Source: Pseudomonadaceae bacterium UBA5811 (GTDB lineage: Bacteria > Pseudomonadota > Gammaproteobacteria > Pseudomonadales > Pseudomonadaceae). Taken from it: 13,187 nt of DNA. The stretch's first letter is position 1; every line of letters begins with the position of its first letter. Below the pieces are notes generated by a model. It was given only the letters and a program-made list of their open reading frames with translations. It did not search any database and was not told where the DNA came from. The position numbers were made by a program, and so were the translations under genes. The DNA is taken from positions 1-13,187 of the forward strand of contig DIDB01000112.1 of the NCBI GenBank assembly GCA_002417905.1. The letters run 5' to 3'. This document shows positions 7,324 through 13,187 of the stretch, piece by piece.

Positions 7324-7346
7324 CATCACTGACAGGCTGATCCTGC

Positions 7347-9254
7347 ATGAGTGACTCCCTGGTTTCATCTGGTCCGGCCAGTCATGGCCGTGCGCCCTCG
7401 CGCAATCTGGCAGCCTTGACCCTGGGCGCCATCGGTGTGGTCTATGGCGACATCGGTACCAGCCCGCTATACACCATCAAGGAAATATTTTCCCCGGCCA
7501 CCGGGCTGACCCTGACTCCAGCCAACCTGATCGGTGCCCTGTCCGTCGTTTTCTGGTCTCTGATGCTGGTGGTCACCCTGAAATACGTCATCCTGATCCT
7601 GCGCGCCGATAACGACGGTGAAGGCGGCATCCTGGCCCTGACCACCCTGGCTGCCCGCTCAGCACGCAATCTGCCCCGGCGGCGCAGCCTGCTGCTGTTA
7701 CTCGGGATCAGCGGGGCGACCCTGTTTTATGGAGACAGCGTGATTACCCCGGCCATTTCCGTACTGGGGGCCATGGAAGGGCTGGAGCTGCTGGCGCCGT
7801 CCCTTGAGCCCTACGTGGTTTACATCAGCCTGGCCATCCTGCTGGGCCTGTTTGTGATCCAGCGGCTGGGCACCCATGTGGTCGGCAAATGGTTCGGCCC
7901 GATCATCGTCCTGTGGTTCACCACCCTGGGTATCACCGGTCTTTACCAGATCCTGCAGCAGCCGGCCATCCTGGCCGCCCTGAACCCCCGCCATGCCCTG
8001 ACGTTCCTCGACAGCCATGGCTGGCATATCCTGGCCATCACGGGTGCCATCGTGCTGGCCCTGACGGGTGCCGAAGCCCTGTATGCCGACATGGGCCATT
8101 TTGGCCGCCGTCCCATCCGGCTGGCCTGGACCGGTCTGGTACTACCCAGCCTGACCCTGAACTATCTGGGCCAGGGAGCATTGCTGATGGCCCGGCCCGA
8201 GGCCATCGAAAACCCCTTTTACCGGCTGTTCCCGGAGCCGCTGCTGGTACCAGCACTGATTCTGGCCAGCCTGGCCGCCATCATTGCCTCCCAGGCGGTG
8301 ATTTCCGGGGCCTACTCCATGACCAAGCAGGCCATCCAGCTGGGCTTCCTGCCACGCATGGAAATCCGCTACACCTCGGCCAGAGAAGCCGGACAGATCT
8401 ACATGCCCTCAGTCAACTGGGCACTGCTGGCCGGGGTGATTGCCGCCGTGCTGATCTTCAGCAGCGCCTCTGCGCTGGCCGGAGCCTATGGCATCGCCGT
8501 CACCCTGACCATGCTGATCACCACCCTGCTGACCTATGTGGTCACCCGCAGCTGCTGGCGGATACCCCGGCTTATTGCCCTGCCTGTCACCCTGTTTTTT
8601 CTGCTGATTGACCTGGTGCTGGTCACATCCTGCGCCCTGAAATTCCTGGAAGGGGGCTGGTTCCCGCTGGTCATGGCCGCCCTGCTGTTCCTGGTAATGA
8701 CCACCTGGGCCCGGGGCCGCCGGCTGCTGGCCGACACCGTGCGCAAGGAAGGCATCGACCTGCAGGACTTTATCGACAGCCTCAGCCCGCAAGGCCTGCA
8801 ACGCTGCCAGCGTACGGCGGTGTACTGTGTAGCCAACCCGGACACCGTCCCCCAGGCCCTGCTGCATAACCTGCGGCATAACGAGGTCCTGCACCAGCAC
8901 AACATCATCCTGACCCTGGTGTTCCATGAAATCCCCTGGGTTGGCATGGACAAACGGGTAGAAATCCGGCCGCTGGGCCATGGATTCTGGCGGGTGACCC
9001 TGCACTTTGGTTATATGAATACCCCGAATGTGCCGGCGGCCCTGAGTCTGGCCGAGTCCCGTGGACTGCGCATCCCGGCCTTTGAAACCACCTACTTTCT
9101 CAGCCGGGAAAACGTGGTGGCGGGCGGTCATGGCCCGGCCAGCTGGCGCAAGCAGCTGTTTGCCGTGATGTCCCGCAATGCCGGCCACATTGCGGAGTAC
9201 TTCTGCCTGCCCGATAACTCGGTCATCGAGCTGGGCACCCGGGTCCAGATCTGA
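7347..9254 (+). CDS. kup: Kup potassium uptake transporter
   Basis: A 635-residue inner-membrane K+ transporter of the KUP/HAK/KT family, thought to work as a K+/H+ symporter; E. coli Kup has 622 residues. The hallmark [17 protein letters not shown] lies at residues 27-43, [11 protein letters not shown] at 89-99, and [20 protein letters not shown] at 129-148. About twelve hydrophobic helices run to about residue 460, followed by the soluble C-terminal domain. The ATG at 7347 puts the hallmark at the expected place; AGG ten bases upstream is a weak ribosome binding site. The gene follows the KdpD/KdpE-like pair by 68 bases on the same strand, with a weak hairpin between. In E. coli kup is not linked to kdpDE, so the order here suggests that this two-component system controls Kup rather than a Kdp ATPase. 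It converges on the Arc-type gene with seven bases between. Confidence 0.97.
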   Translation: MSDSLVSSGPASHGRAPSRNLAALTLGAIGVVYGDIGTSPLYTIKEIFSPATGLTLTPANLIGALSVVFWSLMLVVTLKYVILILRADNDGEGGILALTTLAARSARNLPRRRSLLLLLGISGATLFYGDSVITPAISVLGAMEGLELLAPSLEPYVVYISLAILLGLFVIQRLGTHVVGKWFGPIIVLWFTTLGITGLYQILQQPAILAALNPRHALTFLDSHGWHILAITGAIVLALTGAEALYADMGHFGRRPIRLAWTGLVLPSLTLNYLGQGALLMARPEAIENPFYRLFPEPLLVPALILASLAAIIASQAVISGAYSMTKQAIQLGFLPRMEIRYTSAREAGQIYMPSVNWALLAGVIAAVLIFSSASALAGAYGIAVTLTMLITTLLTYVVTRSCWRIPRLIALPVTLFFLLIDLVLVTSCALKFLEGGWFPLVMAALLFLVMTTWARGRRLLADTVRKEGIDLQDFIDSLSPQGLQRCQRTAVYCVANPDTVPQALLHNLRHNEVLHQHNIILTLVFHEIPWVGMDKRVEIRPLGHGFWRVTLHFGYMNTPNVPAALSLAESRGLRIPAFETTYFLSRENVVAGGHGPASWRKQLFAVMSRNAGHIAEYFCLPDNSVIELGTRVQI

Positions 9255-9261
9255 ACCGGCT

Positions 9262-9579
9262 TCAGTCCCCGTCATCCCGGTGCACCGGTGAATGACGGGC
9301 CAGCAGGCTGACCGCCTCATCCAGCCGGTCACCCAGCTGCTGGTTCTGCTCGTGCAGCTCGAATACCGAAGCCACATAGCGGTCCACCCGGGTCAGCAGG
9401 TCCTCGGCGGTCAGGCCATTGACCGTAGGGGGCCCGGCAAAGCTGGCCTCCAGCCGGGCAATGATCTCGGCCTGCAGGGAGCGGCTCTCACGCCGGGCAC
9501 TGGCCTGCAACCGGGCCTTCAGCGACTCGGGCAGCCGGACCGGATACGGCAGGGAGGAACTCTGGTCACTGGAAGACAT
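9262..9579 (-). CDS. Arc-type ribbon-helix-helix DNA-binding protein
   Basis: A 105-residue protein. Residues 10-47 fit the Arc-like ribbon-helix-helix fold: a short strand PYPVRLPESLKARLQASARR, then the helix ESRSLQAEIIARLEASF. Such proteins bind DNA as dimers through the strand. The C-terminal half (about 57-95, LTAEDLLTRVDRYVASVFEL onward) looks like a long amphipathic or coiled-coil helix, which is extra to a minimal Arc domain and may mediate oligomerisation. The ATG at 9577-9579 follows AGGA with seven bases between; the frame extends up to 9651 but those residues lack domain similarity. It is divergent from the small lipoprotein gene and converges with kup. No toxin gene is adjacent, so it is probably a free-standing regulator rather than an antitoxin. 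Targets unknown. Confidence 0.82.
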   Translation of the reverse strand: MSSSDQSSSLPYPVRLPESLKARLQASARRESRSLQAEIIARLEASFAGPPTVNGLTAEDLLTRVDRYVASVFELHEQNQQLGDRLDEAVSLLARHSPVHRDDGD

Positions 9580-9614
9580 GGGCCGGTCCTGAAGTAAACT
9601 GCGCATCCCGGCCG

Positions 9615-9633
9615 GGCCGGCGTGCGGCCGGCC
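9615..9633. repeat. GC-rich inverted repeat in the divergent arc-like/lipoprotein gap
   Basis: GGCCGGC-GTGCG-GCCGGCC is a perfect seven-base-pair hairpin with a five-base loop. It sits 36 bases before the Arc-type start. Next to it, 9634-9639 reads TATACT on the minus strand, a possible -10 box for the Arc-type gene, so the repeat would lie around or just after its transcription start. It could be an autoregulatory operator; in such GC-rich DNA it could also be chance. Confidence 0.35.
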
Positions 9634-9696
9634 AGTATAGCCGCTCCCCACCGGTAGCGTCCGGCCTGCCGCTGCCCCCTGTCAGGAGACTACCCG

Positions 9697-10002
9697 TTGC
9701 CTGCCCCCTATCGCTTGTCCCTGCTGGTGGCTCTCGGCCTGCTGGCTGCCTGCCAGAGCCCGGCCACCGGACTGGAAACCCGGCTGGCCCGCCAGCCCCT
9801 GCCCGCGCCGGGCCCGGAGCGTGATAGCGAATGCCAGTCGCTGGCCCGGCTGTATGCCAGCAGCTATGTGGCGCTGATGACCCGGGACTATGCCAGTCCG
9901 GCCCGCCGGGCTCCCCTCGCCGGGCTGGAAGGTGCCCTGCGCGGCACCCGGCAGCGGGCCGAACGGCTGGGCTGCCCGGCATTCTGGGAAGATGCGCGCT
10001 AA
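9697..10002 (+). CDS. Small lipoprotein, function unknown
   Basis: A 101-residue protein with a lipoprotein signal peptide: positive R6, a hydrophobic stretch LSLLVALGLL and a lipobox LAAC with the lipidated cysteine at residue 19, followed by Q, which favours sorting to the outer membrane. The mature part of about 83 residues has two more cysteines (C46 and C92) that could form a disulfide, and a helical ARLYASSYVALMTRDY segment. I do not recognise a family. The start is TTG at 9697, supported by a strong AGGAG eight bases upstream and by the correct fit of the signal peptide; there is no ATG. It is divergent from the Arc-type gene by 117 bases, and its stop overlaps the stop of the wbpM-like gene on the other strand by four bases. 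It may be regulated by the Arc-type neighbour, but nothing proves that. Confidence 0.8.
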   Translation: MPAPYRLSLLVALGLLAACQSPATGLETRLARQPLPAPGPERDSECQSLARLYASSYVALMTRDYASPARRAPLAGLEGALRGTRQRAERLGCPAFWEDAR

Positions 10003-11993
10003 CCGGCAGTTTCGCAGGCCTGCCGCTGCAGCCAGGCCCAGTCCACAATACCGCCCTCCGGGCGATAACCGGAGACCTGCTGGCAGAGAATCTGGCGGAT
10101 CAGCGGCACATCCCCGCTCCGGACTGCAGCCTCCAGCGCCGCCAGCACCTGGCACAGGCTGGCCCAGGGCAGAAAGTCCTCATGAGCAGCCCGGATCATC
10201 GGGTGGTCGGTGGGCGTCACCCCGTCCCCGATCAGCAGCTCCTCGTAGAGCTTTTCGCCGGGGCGCAGGCCAGTAAAGGCCAGAGCAATATCGCCATCCG
10301 GGTGCAGGCTGTCCCGTATCCGCAGCCCGGACAGACGGATCAGCTTCTCCGCCAGCTCGACAATCCGCACCGGCTGGCCCATATCCAGCACGAACACATC
10401 CCCGCCCCGCCCCATGGCACCGGCCTGGATCACCAGCTGGGCTGCCTCGGGAATGGTCATAAAATAGCGGGTGATTTCCGGATGGGTGACCGTGACCGGC
10501 CCGCCCTGGCGGATCTGCTCGCGGAACAGCGGAATCACCGAGCCTGACGAGCCCAGTACATTGCCGAAGCGCACCATGATAAAGCGGGTCTGGTTGGGCC
10601 ATGGCTCAACGGATGGCTCGCCGTACAGCCGCAAAACGCACTCCTGGCTGAACGCCTGCAGCAGCAGCTCGGCCAGCCGCTTGGTACTGCCCATCACATT
10701 GGTGGGGCGCACGGCCTTGTCAGTGGAGACCAGCACAAAGTGCCGGACCCGGGCCCGGATGGCGGCCTGGGCCAGATAAAGGGTGCCAAAAACATTGTTC
10801 AGCACCCCCTCCGCCACGTTGTGCTCCACCATGGGGACATGCTTGTAGGCCGCCGCGTGGTACAGGGTTTCCACCTGCCAGACCTGCAGGATTTCCAGCA
10901 GGCGCCGCGGATCGCGCACCGAACCGAGCACCGGTACCAGCCGGATGCTCTGCCCGCTCTGGCGCAGGCGCTGCTCCAGCTCACGGTGGATGCGGTACAG
11001 GCTGTACTCGGCATGCTCCAGCAGGATCAGGGCGCAGGGCTCCTGACCAAGGATCTGCCGGCACAGCTCACTGCCAATCGAGCCGCCCGCACCACTGACC
11101 AGCACCACCCGGCCCCGGATACAGCGCTCCAGCAGCTCCGGATGCGGCTCCACCGCATCCCGGCCCAGCAGGTCGGCGATATCCACCTCCTGCAGATCCT
11201 GCACCCGGCCCTGGCCACTGCTCAGCGCTGAAATACTGGGCACCGAGCGGACCCGCAGCGGCCAGGGCTCCAGCCGGGCCAGGATCTCCCGGCGCCGGGC
11301 ATGGGTGACCGAAGGCAGGGCCAGCAGGATCTCCCGCGCTGCGGTATCCTCCAGCAGCCGCTGCAGCTGTCCGCGCGGATAGACCCGCAGCCCGGAAATG
11401 ATCCGCCCGGCCAGCTGCGGGTCGTCATCCAGAAAGGCTACCGGCCGCAGCGAACCCGCCGCCCGCAGCGCAGCCAGCAGCTGGTTGCCGGCAGAGCCGG
11501 CCCCATAGATGGCCACCCGCACGGCAGTATCCGGCCGGCCCAGAAACGGCAGGCCCACACTGTACCAGTCCCCCTGGAAATACTGGCGCATCAGCAGGCG
11601 CAGCCCACCCAGCAGCAGCAGGCTCAGCCACCAGTAGTTAAAAACCATGGAGCGCGGCACCAGAGCCGACGAATAACCATGCCAGTAAATGGCCAGGACC
11701 AGCAGCAGCGAGGACAGGCTGACCGCCCTGGCGATGGTGAGCAGGGCATCATTGCCCACATAACGCATCACCGCCCGGTACATGCCAGCCCGGACAAACA
11801 GCGGAATGGCCAGACAGGGAGCAATGGCAAACAGCCAGGCGTGACCACCCAGCGGCTCGATCTGAGCCGCCGAACCCAGCCGCAGATAGAAGGCGCCCCA
11901 CAGGGCCAGCCAGACCAGCAGCACATCGGCCACCACCTGAATCAGCCGCTTCTGGTGGCGCGGCAACTGCTGCAAGCGCTCCCGCAGGCTCAC
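9999..11993 (-). CDS. wbpM: UDP-GlcNAc 4,6-dehydratase, WbpM/CapD family
   Basis: A 664-residue membrane-anchored nucleotide-sugar dehydratase, nearly the same length as P. aeruginosa WbpM. Four membrane helices lie in residues 15-135. A first Rossmann-like domain has AIYGAGSAGNQLL (161-173). The catalytic SDR domain begins with VLVSGAGGSIGSEL (297-310, NAD-binding GxxGxxG) and contains AAYKHVPMVE (380-389), VSTDKAVRPT (422-431) and MGSTK (434-438). The place of the usual Tyr is taken by M434, with K438: the altered Ser-Met-Lys triad known for WbpM. The enzyme makes UDP-4-keto-6-deoxy-GlcNAc, precursor of QuiNAc, FucNAc and similar O-antigen sugars. Start is GTG at 11991-11993, overlapping the upstream transferase stop as GTGA, so the two are coupled. 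It is the last gene of the polysaccharide operon and ends tail to tail with the lipoprotein gene. Confidence 0.96.
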   Translation of the reverse strand: MSLRERLQQLPRHQKRLIQVVADVLLVWLALWGAFYLRLGSAAQIEPLGGHAWLFAIAPCLAIPLFVRAGMYRAVMRYVGNDALLTIARAVSLSSLLLVLAIYWHGYSSALVPRSMVFNYWWLSLLLLGGLRLLMRQYFQGDWYSVGLPFLGRPDTAVRVAIYGAGSAGNQLLAALRAAGSLRPVAFLDDDPQLAGRIISGLRVYPRGQLQRLLEDTAAREILLALPSVTHARRREILARLEPWPLRVRSVPSISALSSGQGRVQDLQEVDIADLLGRDAVEPHPELLERCIRGRVVLVSGAGGSIGSELCRQILGQEPCALILLEHAEYSLYRIHRELEQRLRQSGQSIRLVPVLGSVRDPRRLLEILQVWQVETLYHAAAYKHVPMVEHNVAEGVLNNVFGTLYLAQAAIRARVRHFVLVSTDKAVRPTNVMGSTKRLAELLLQAFSQECVLRLYGEPSVEPWPNQTRFIMVRFGNVLGSSGSVIPLFREQIRQGGPVTVTHPEITRYFMTIPEAAQLVIQAGAMGRGGDVFVLDMGQPVRIVELAEKLIRLSGLRIRDSLHPDGDIALAFTGLRPGEKLYEELLIGDGVTPTDHPMIRAAHEDFLPWASLCQVLAALEAAVRSGDVPLIRQILCQQVSGYRPEGGIVDWAWLQRQACETAG

Positions 11994-13000
11994 CGGCCAG
12001 CCTCCGGCCAGCCAGCCCGGAAGTACAGGGCCAGCAGCAGCAGCGGTCCATAGGCCAGCAACAGGCCCGCCAGGGGCACCAGATCACCCCACGCCACCGC
12101 CAGGGCCAGCGGCAGCAGCCAGCACAGATTGATCAGCACCACCGCCAGCGTCACCGGACGGTGACGGCCATATTTACGGGCCGCATACTGGAACGCGTGG
12201 CTGCAGTGGGCCTGCCAGACCGGCTCGGCGCGCAACAGGCGGCGCAGCAGGGTCAGGGTCGCATCGGTCACAAACACGGCCAGCAGAATCAGCCAGCTCC
12301 AGAACAGCTCCGGGGCCAGCGCGGCTGCCCGCAGGGACAGGCCACCCAGCACGATGCCCAGAAAACCGCTGCCCGCATCGCCCATAAAGATCCGTGCCGG
12401 CGGAAAATTCCAAACCAGGAACCCGGCCACAGCCCCGCCCAGCAACAGCTCTGGCAGTGCGGCCTCCGCCCGGCCAGCCAGCAGCAGGGCGCCGCCCAGA
12501 CAGGCACAGAGCGCCTCGGCACTAGCCAGACCATCAATGCCGTCCATAAAGTTGTACAGGTTCAGCAGCCAGACCAGATACAGCAGGGCCAGCCCGTCAG
12601 CCAGCCCGCCAGGCGCCAGCTGCAGGCCCGCCAGGCTCAGGGCCGGGGTGCCCCGCAGCCAGACCAGCAGCCACAGCGCCGCACCCAGATGGCCCAGCAG
12701 CCGCCAGCGGGCGTCAATATGGCCATGATCATCCAGAAAGCCCAGCAGGGCCGTAGCCCCGCCGGCACCCGCCAGTGCCCAGCACAGACCGGGAGCCACC
12801 CGCCCCTGGCCGGCCAGCAGCACCAGCCCGCCCAGAAAGACCAGCACAAAGGCTACCCCGCCGCCGCGGGGGGTTGGCTGCTGGTGAGAGCTGCGGGCAT
12901 TGGGCCGGTCCAGCAGCTGCCGGGCCAGTGCATAGCGGCGCACCAGCCCGGTCAGCCCCCGACTGGCCAGACCGGCCCCCACAACCAGCCAGAATGCCAT
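11990..13000 (-). CDS. wbpL: Undecaprenyl-phosphate sugar-1-phosphate transferase, WbpL/WecA type
   Basis: A 336-residue polytopic membrane enzyme of glycosyltransferase family 4 (MraY/WecA superfamily). It transfers a HexNAc-1-phosphate from its UDP form (FucNAc or QuiNAc in P. aeruginosa WbpL) to undecaprenyl phosphate, the first step of O-antigen assembly. Motifs: DRPNARSSHQQPTPRGGG (31-48), GFLDDHG (87-93, catalytic Asp pair), NLYNFMDGIDGLAS (147-160), IFMGDAGSG (204-212), and HCSHAFQ (265-271). Ten or eleven hydrophobic helices fill the rest. The ATG at 12998-13000 gives the normal short N-terminus just before helix 1. GAGG abuts it, so the ribosome binding site is poor, but the gene overlaps the upstream epimerase end by 49 bases and may be translated by coupling. 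The frame stays open to 13156, but those residues are unlike the family. The downstream wbpM-like gene overlaps by four bases. Confidence 0.95.
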   Translation of the reverse strand: MAFWLVVGAGLASRGLTGLVRRYALARQLLDRPNARSSHQQPTPRGGGVAFVLVFLGGLVLLAGQGRVAPGLCWALAGAGGATALLGFLDDHGHIDARWRLLGHLGAALWLLVWLRGTPALSLAGLQLAPGGLADGLALLYLVWLLNLYNFMDGIDGLASAEALCACLGGALLLAGRAEAALPELLLGGAVAGFLVWNFPPARIFMGDAGSGFLGIVLGGLSLRAAALAPELFWSWLILLAVFVTDATLTLLRRLLRAEPVWQAHCSHAFQYAARKYGRHRPVTLAVVLINLCWLLPLALAVAWGDLVPLAGLLLAYGPLLLLALYFRAGWPEAGR

Positions 13001-13187
13001 CCTCGGGAGGCCCCCGGCTGCCGAAACGCCCCGGCCGTGGCCTGCAGGGCTTCCGCCGCCGCAACCCGCGGCTGCCAGTCCAGCAGCCTGCATGTCTTCC
13101 CGGTATCCCCCTGCAGCCCACCGCCCACCCGCCCCCCGCAGGCCTCCCCGCCCCACACCCGGGCCCCCCCCCCCCCCCGCGCCCGCG
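12952..13187 (-). CDS. Probable NAD-dependent sugar epimerase/reductase, C-terminal fragment
   Basis: An open minus-strand frame enters from the right edge and ends with TGA at 12952-12954. Its recognisable part, encoded around 13010-13110 (LQGDTGKTCRLLDWQP, then RVAAAEALQATAGAFR), matches the end of extended short-chain dehydrogenases such as UDP-sugar 4-epimerases and 4-keto reductases of the WbpK/WbpV kind, where L-x-V-D-x-x-K-x-x-x-x-L-G-W-x-P is usual. Here V is G and the G before W is D. The residues nearer the edge (rich in G and R) do not look like the family, and the DNA there is a near-pure C tract, so the sequence may be faulty. It lies upstream of wbpL in the place where wbpK or wbpV stands in pseudomonad O-antigen clusters. 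Only about 35 residues carry information. Confidence 0.6.
   Translation of the reverse strand, partial: RARGGGGARVWGGEACGGRVGGGLQGDTGKTCRLLDWQPRVAAAEALQATAGAFRQPGASRGWHSGWLWGPVWPVGG
13164..13178. repeat. Homopolymer run of 15 C at the right edge
   Basis: Fifteen C in a row lie inside a stretch from about 13123 to the end that has almost no A or T. Read on the minus strand it is a poly-G run upstream of the epimerase fragment. It looks more like low-quality sequence at a contig end than like a biological element. Confidence 0.8.

Noticed and set aside
9255..9261. Bidirectional terminator between kup and the Arc-type gene
   Set aside because: Only seven bases lie between the stops and no stem with a T tract is visible.
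8409..9377. Minus-strand open frame of 322 codons
   Set aside because: Antisense of kup, Gln/Gly/His-rich with no domain; kup is intact over its full length.
9262..9579. Antitoxin of a toxin-antitoxin pair
   Set aside because: Ribbon-helix-helix proteins are often antitoxins, but no adjacent toxin gene is present; the neighbours are kup and a lipoprotein.
11301..12053. Plus-strand open frame of 250 codons
   Set aside because: Antisense of the wbpM-like gene, Gln/Pro-rich, no recognisable fold.
13001..13156. N-terminal extension of wbpL to 13156
   Set aside because: Gly/Ala-rich residues unlike the family; the other frame here encodes the epimerase C-terminus.

Overview
The window reads as chromosomal DNA of a GC-rich Gram-negative member of the Pseudomonadota, either beta- or gammaproteobacterial; the sequence alone does not settle which. 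Supporting signs are a lipoprotein signal peptide, a periplasmic YceI protein, a WbpL/WbpM pair as in pseudomonad O-antigen loci, and Kup and Kdp-type genes. Arginine is very often encoded by CGG, so CCGG is frequent throughout. The window is densely coding, with no gap above 150 bases and no tRNA, rRNA, CRISPR array or insertion sequence that I can see.

Left part (1-3696): an unrecognised minus-strand gene runs off the left edge. Next comes a minus-strand LysR regulator, divergent from a three-gene plus-strand operon: periplasmic YceI, a YhhW-type pirin and an AzoR-type FMN-dependent quinone/azo reductase. This looks like a small redox or electrophile stress cassette under LysR control.

Middle part (3642-9254): a lone GT-B-like glycosyltransferase gene with a TTG start meets azoR tail to tail with a 55-base overlap. 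It is divergent from a short KdpD-like histidine kinase, KdpE-like regulator and Kup potassium transporter. The kinase keeps the KdpD membrane and catalytic parts but lacks the large cytoplasmic N-terminal sensor. No kdpFABC genes are visible; the two-component system sits directly upstream of kup. A perfect 7-1-7 palindrome lies in the divergent control region.

Right part (9262-13187): a small Arc-type ribbon-helix-helix protein and a small lipoprotein are divergent. A minus-strand polysaccharide operon follows: the 3' end of a probable NAD-dependent sugar epimerase/reductase, a WbpL-type undecaprenyl-phosphate sugar-1-phosphate transferase, and a WbpM-type UDP-GlcNAc 4,6-dehydratase. This is the usual tail end of an O-antigen cluster, which would continue beyond the right edge. 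The last 60 or so bases are extremely C-rich, with a run of 15 C, and may be unreliable sequence.

I see no clearly new system. The most notable features are the kinase without the Kdp sensor coupled to kup, the palindrome upstream of it, and the lone glycosyltransferase gene.
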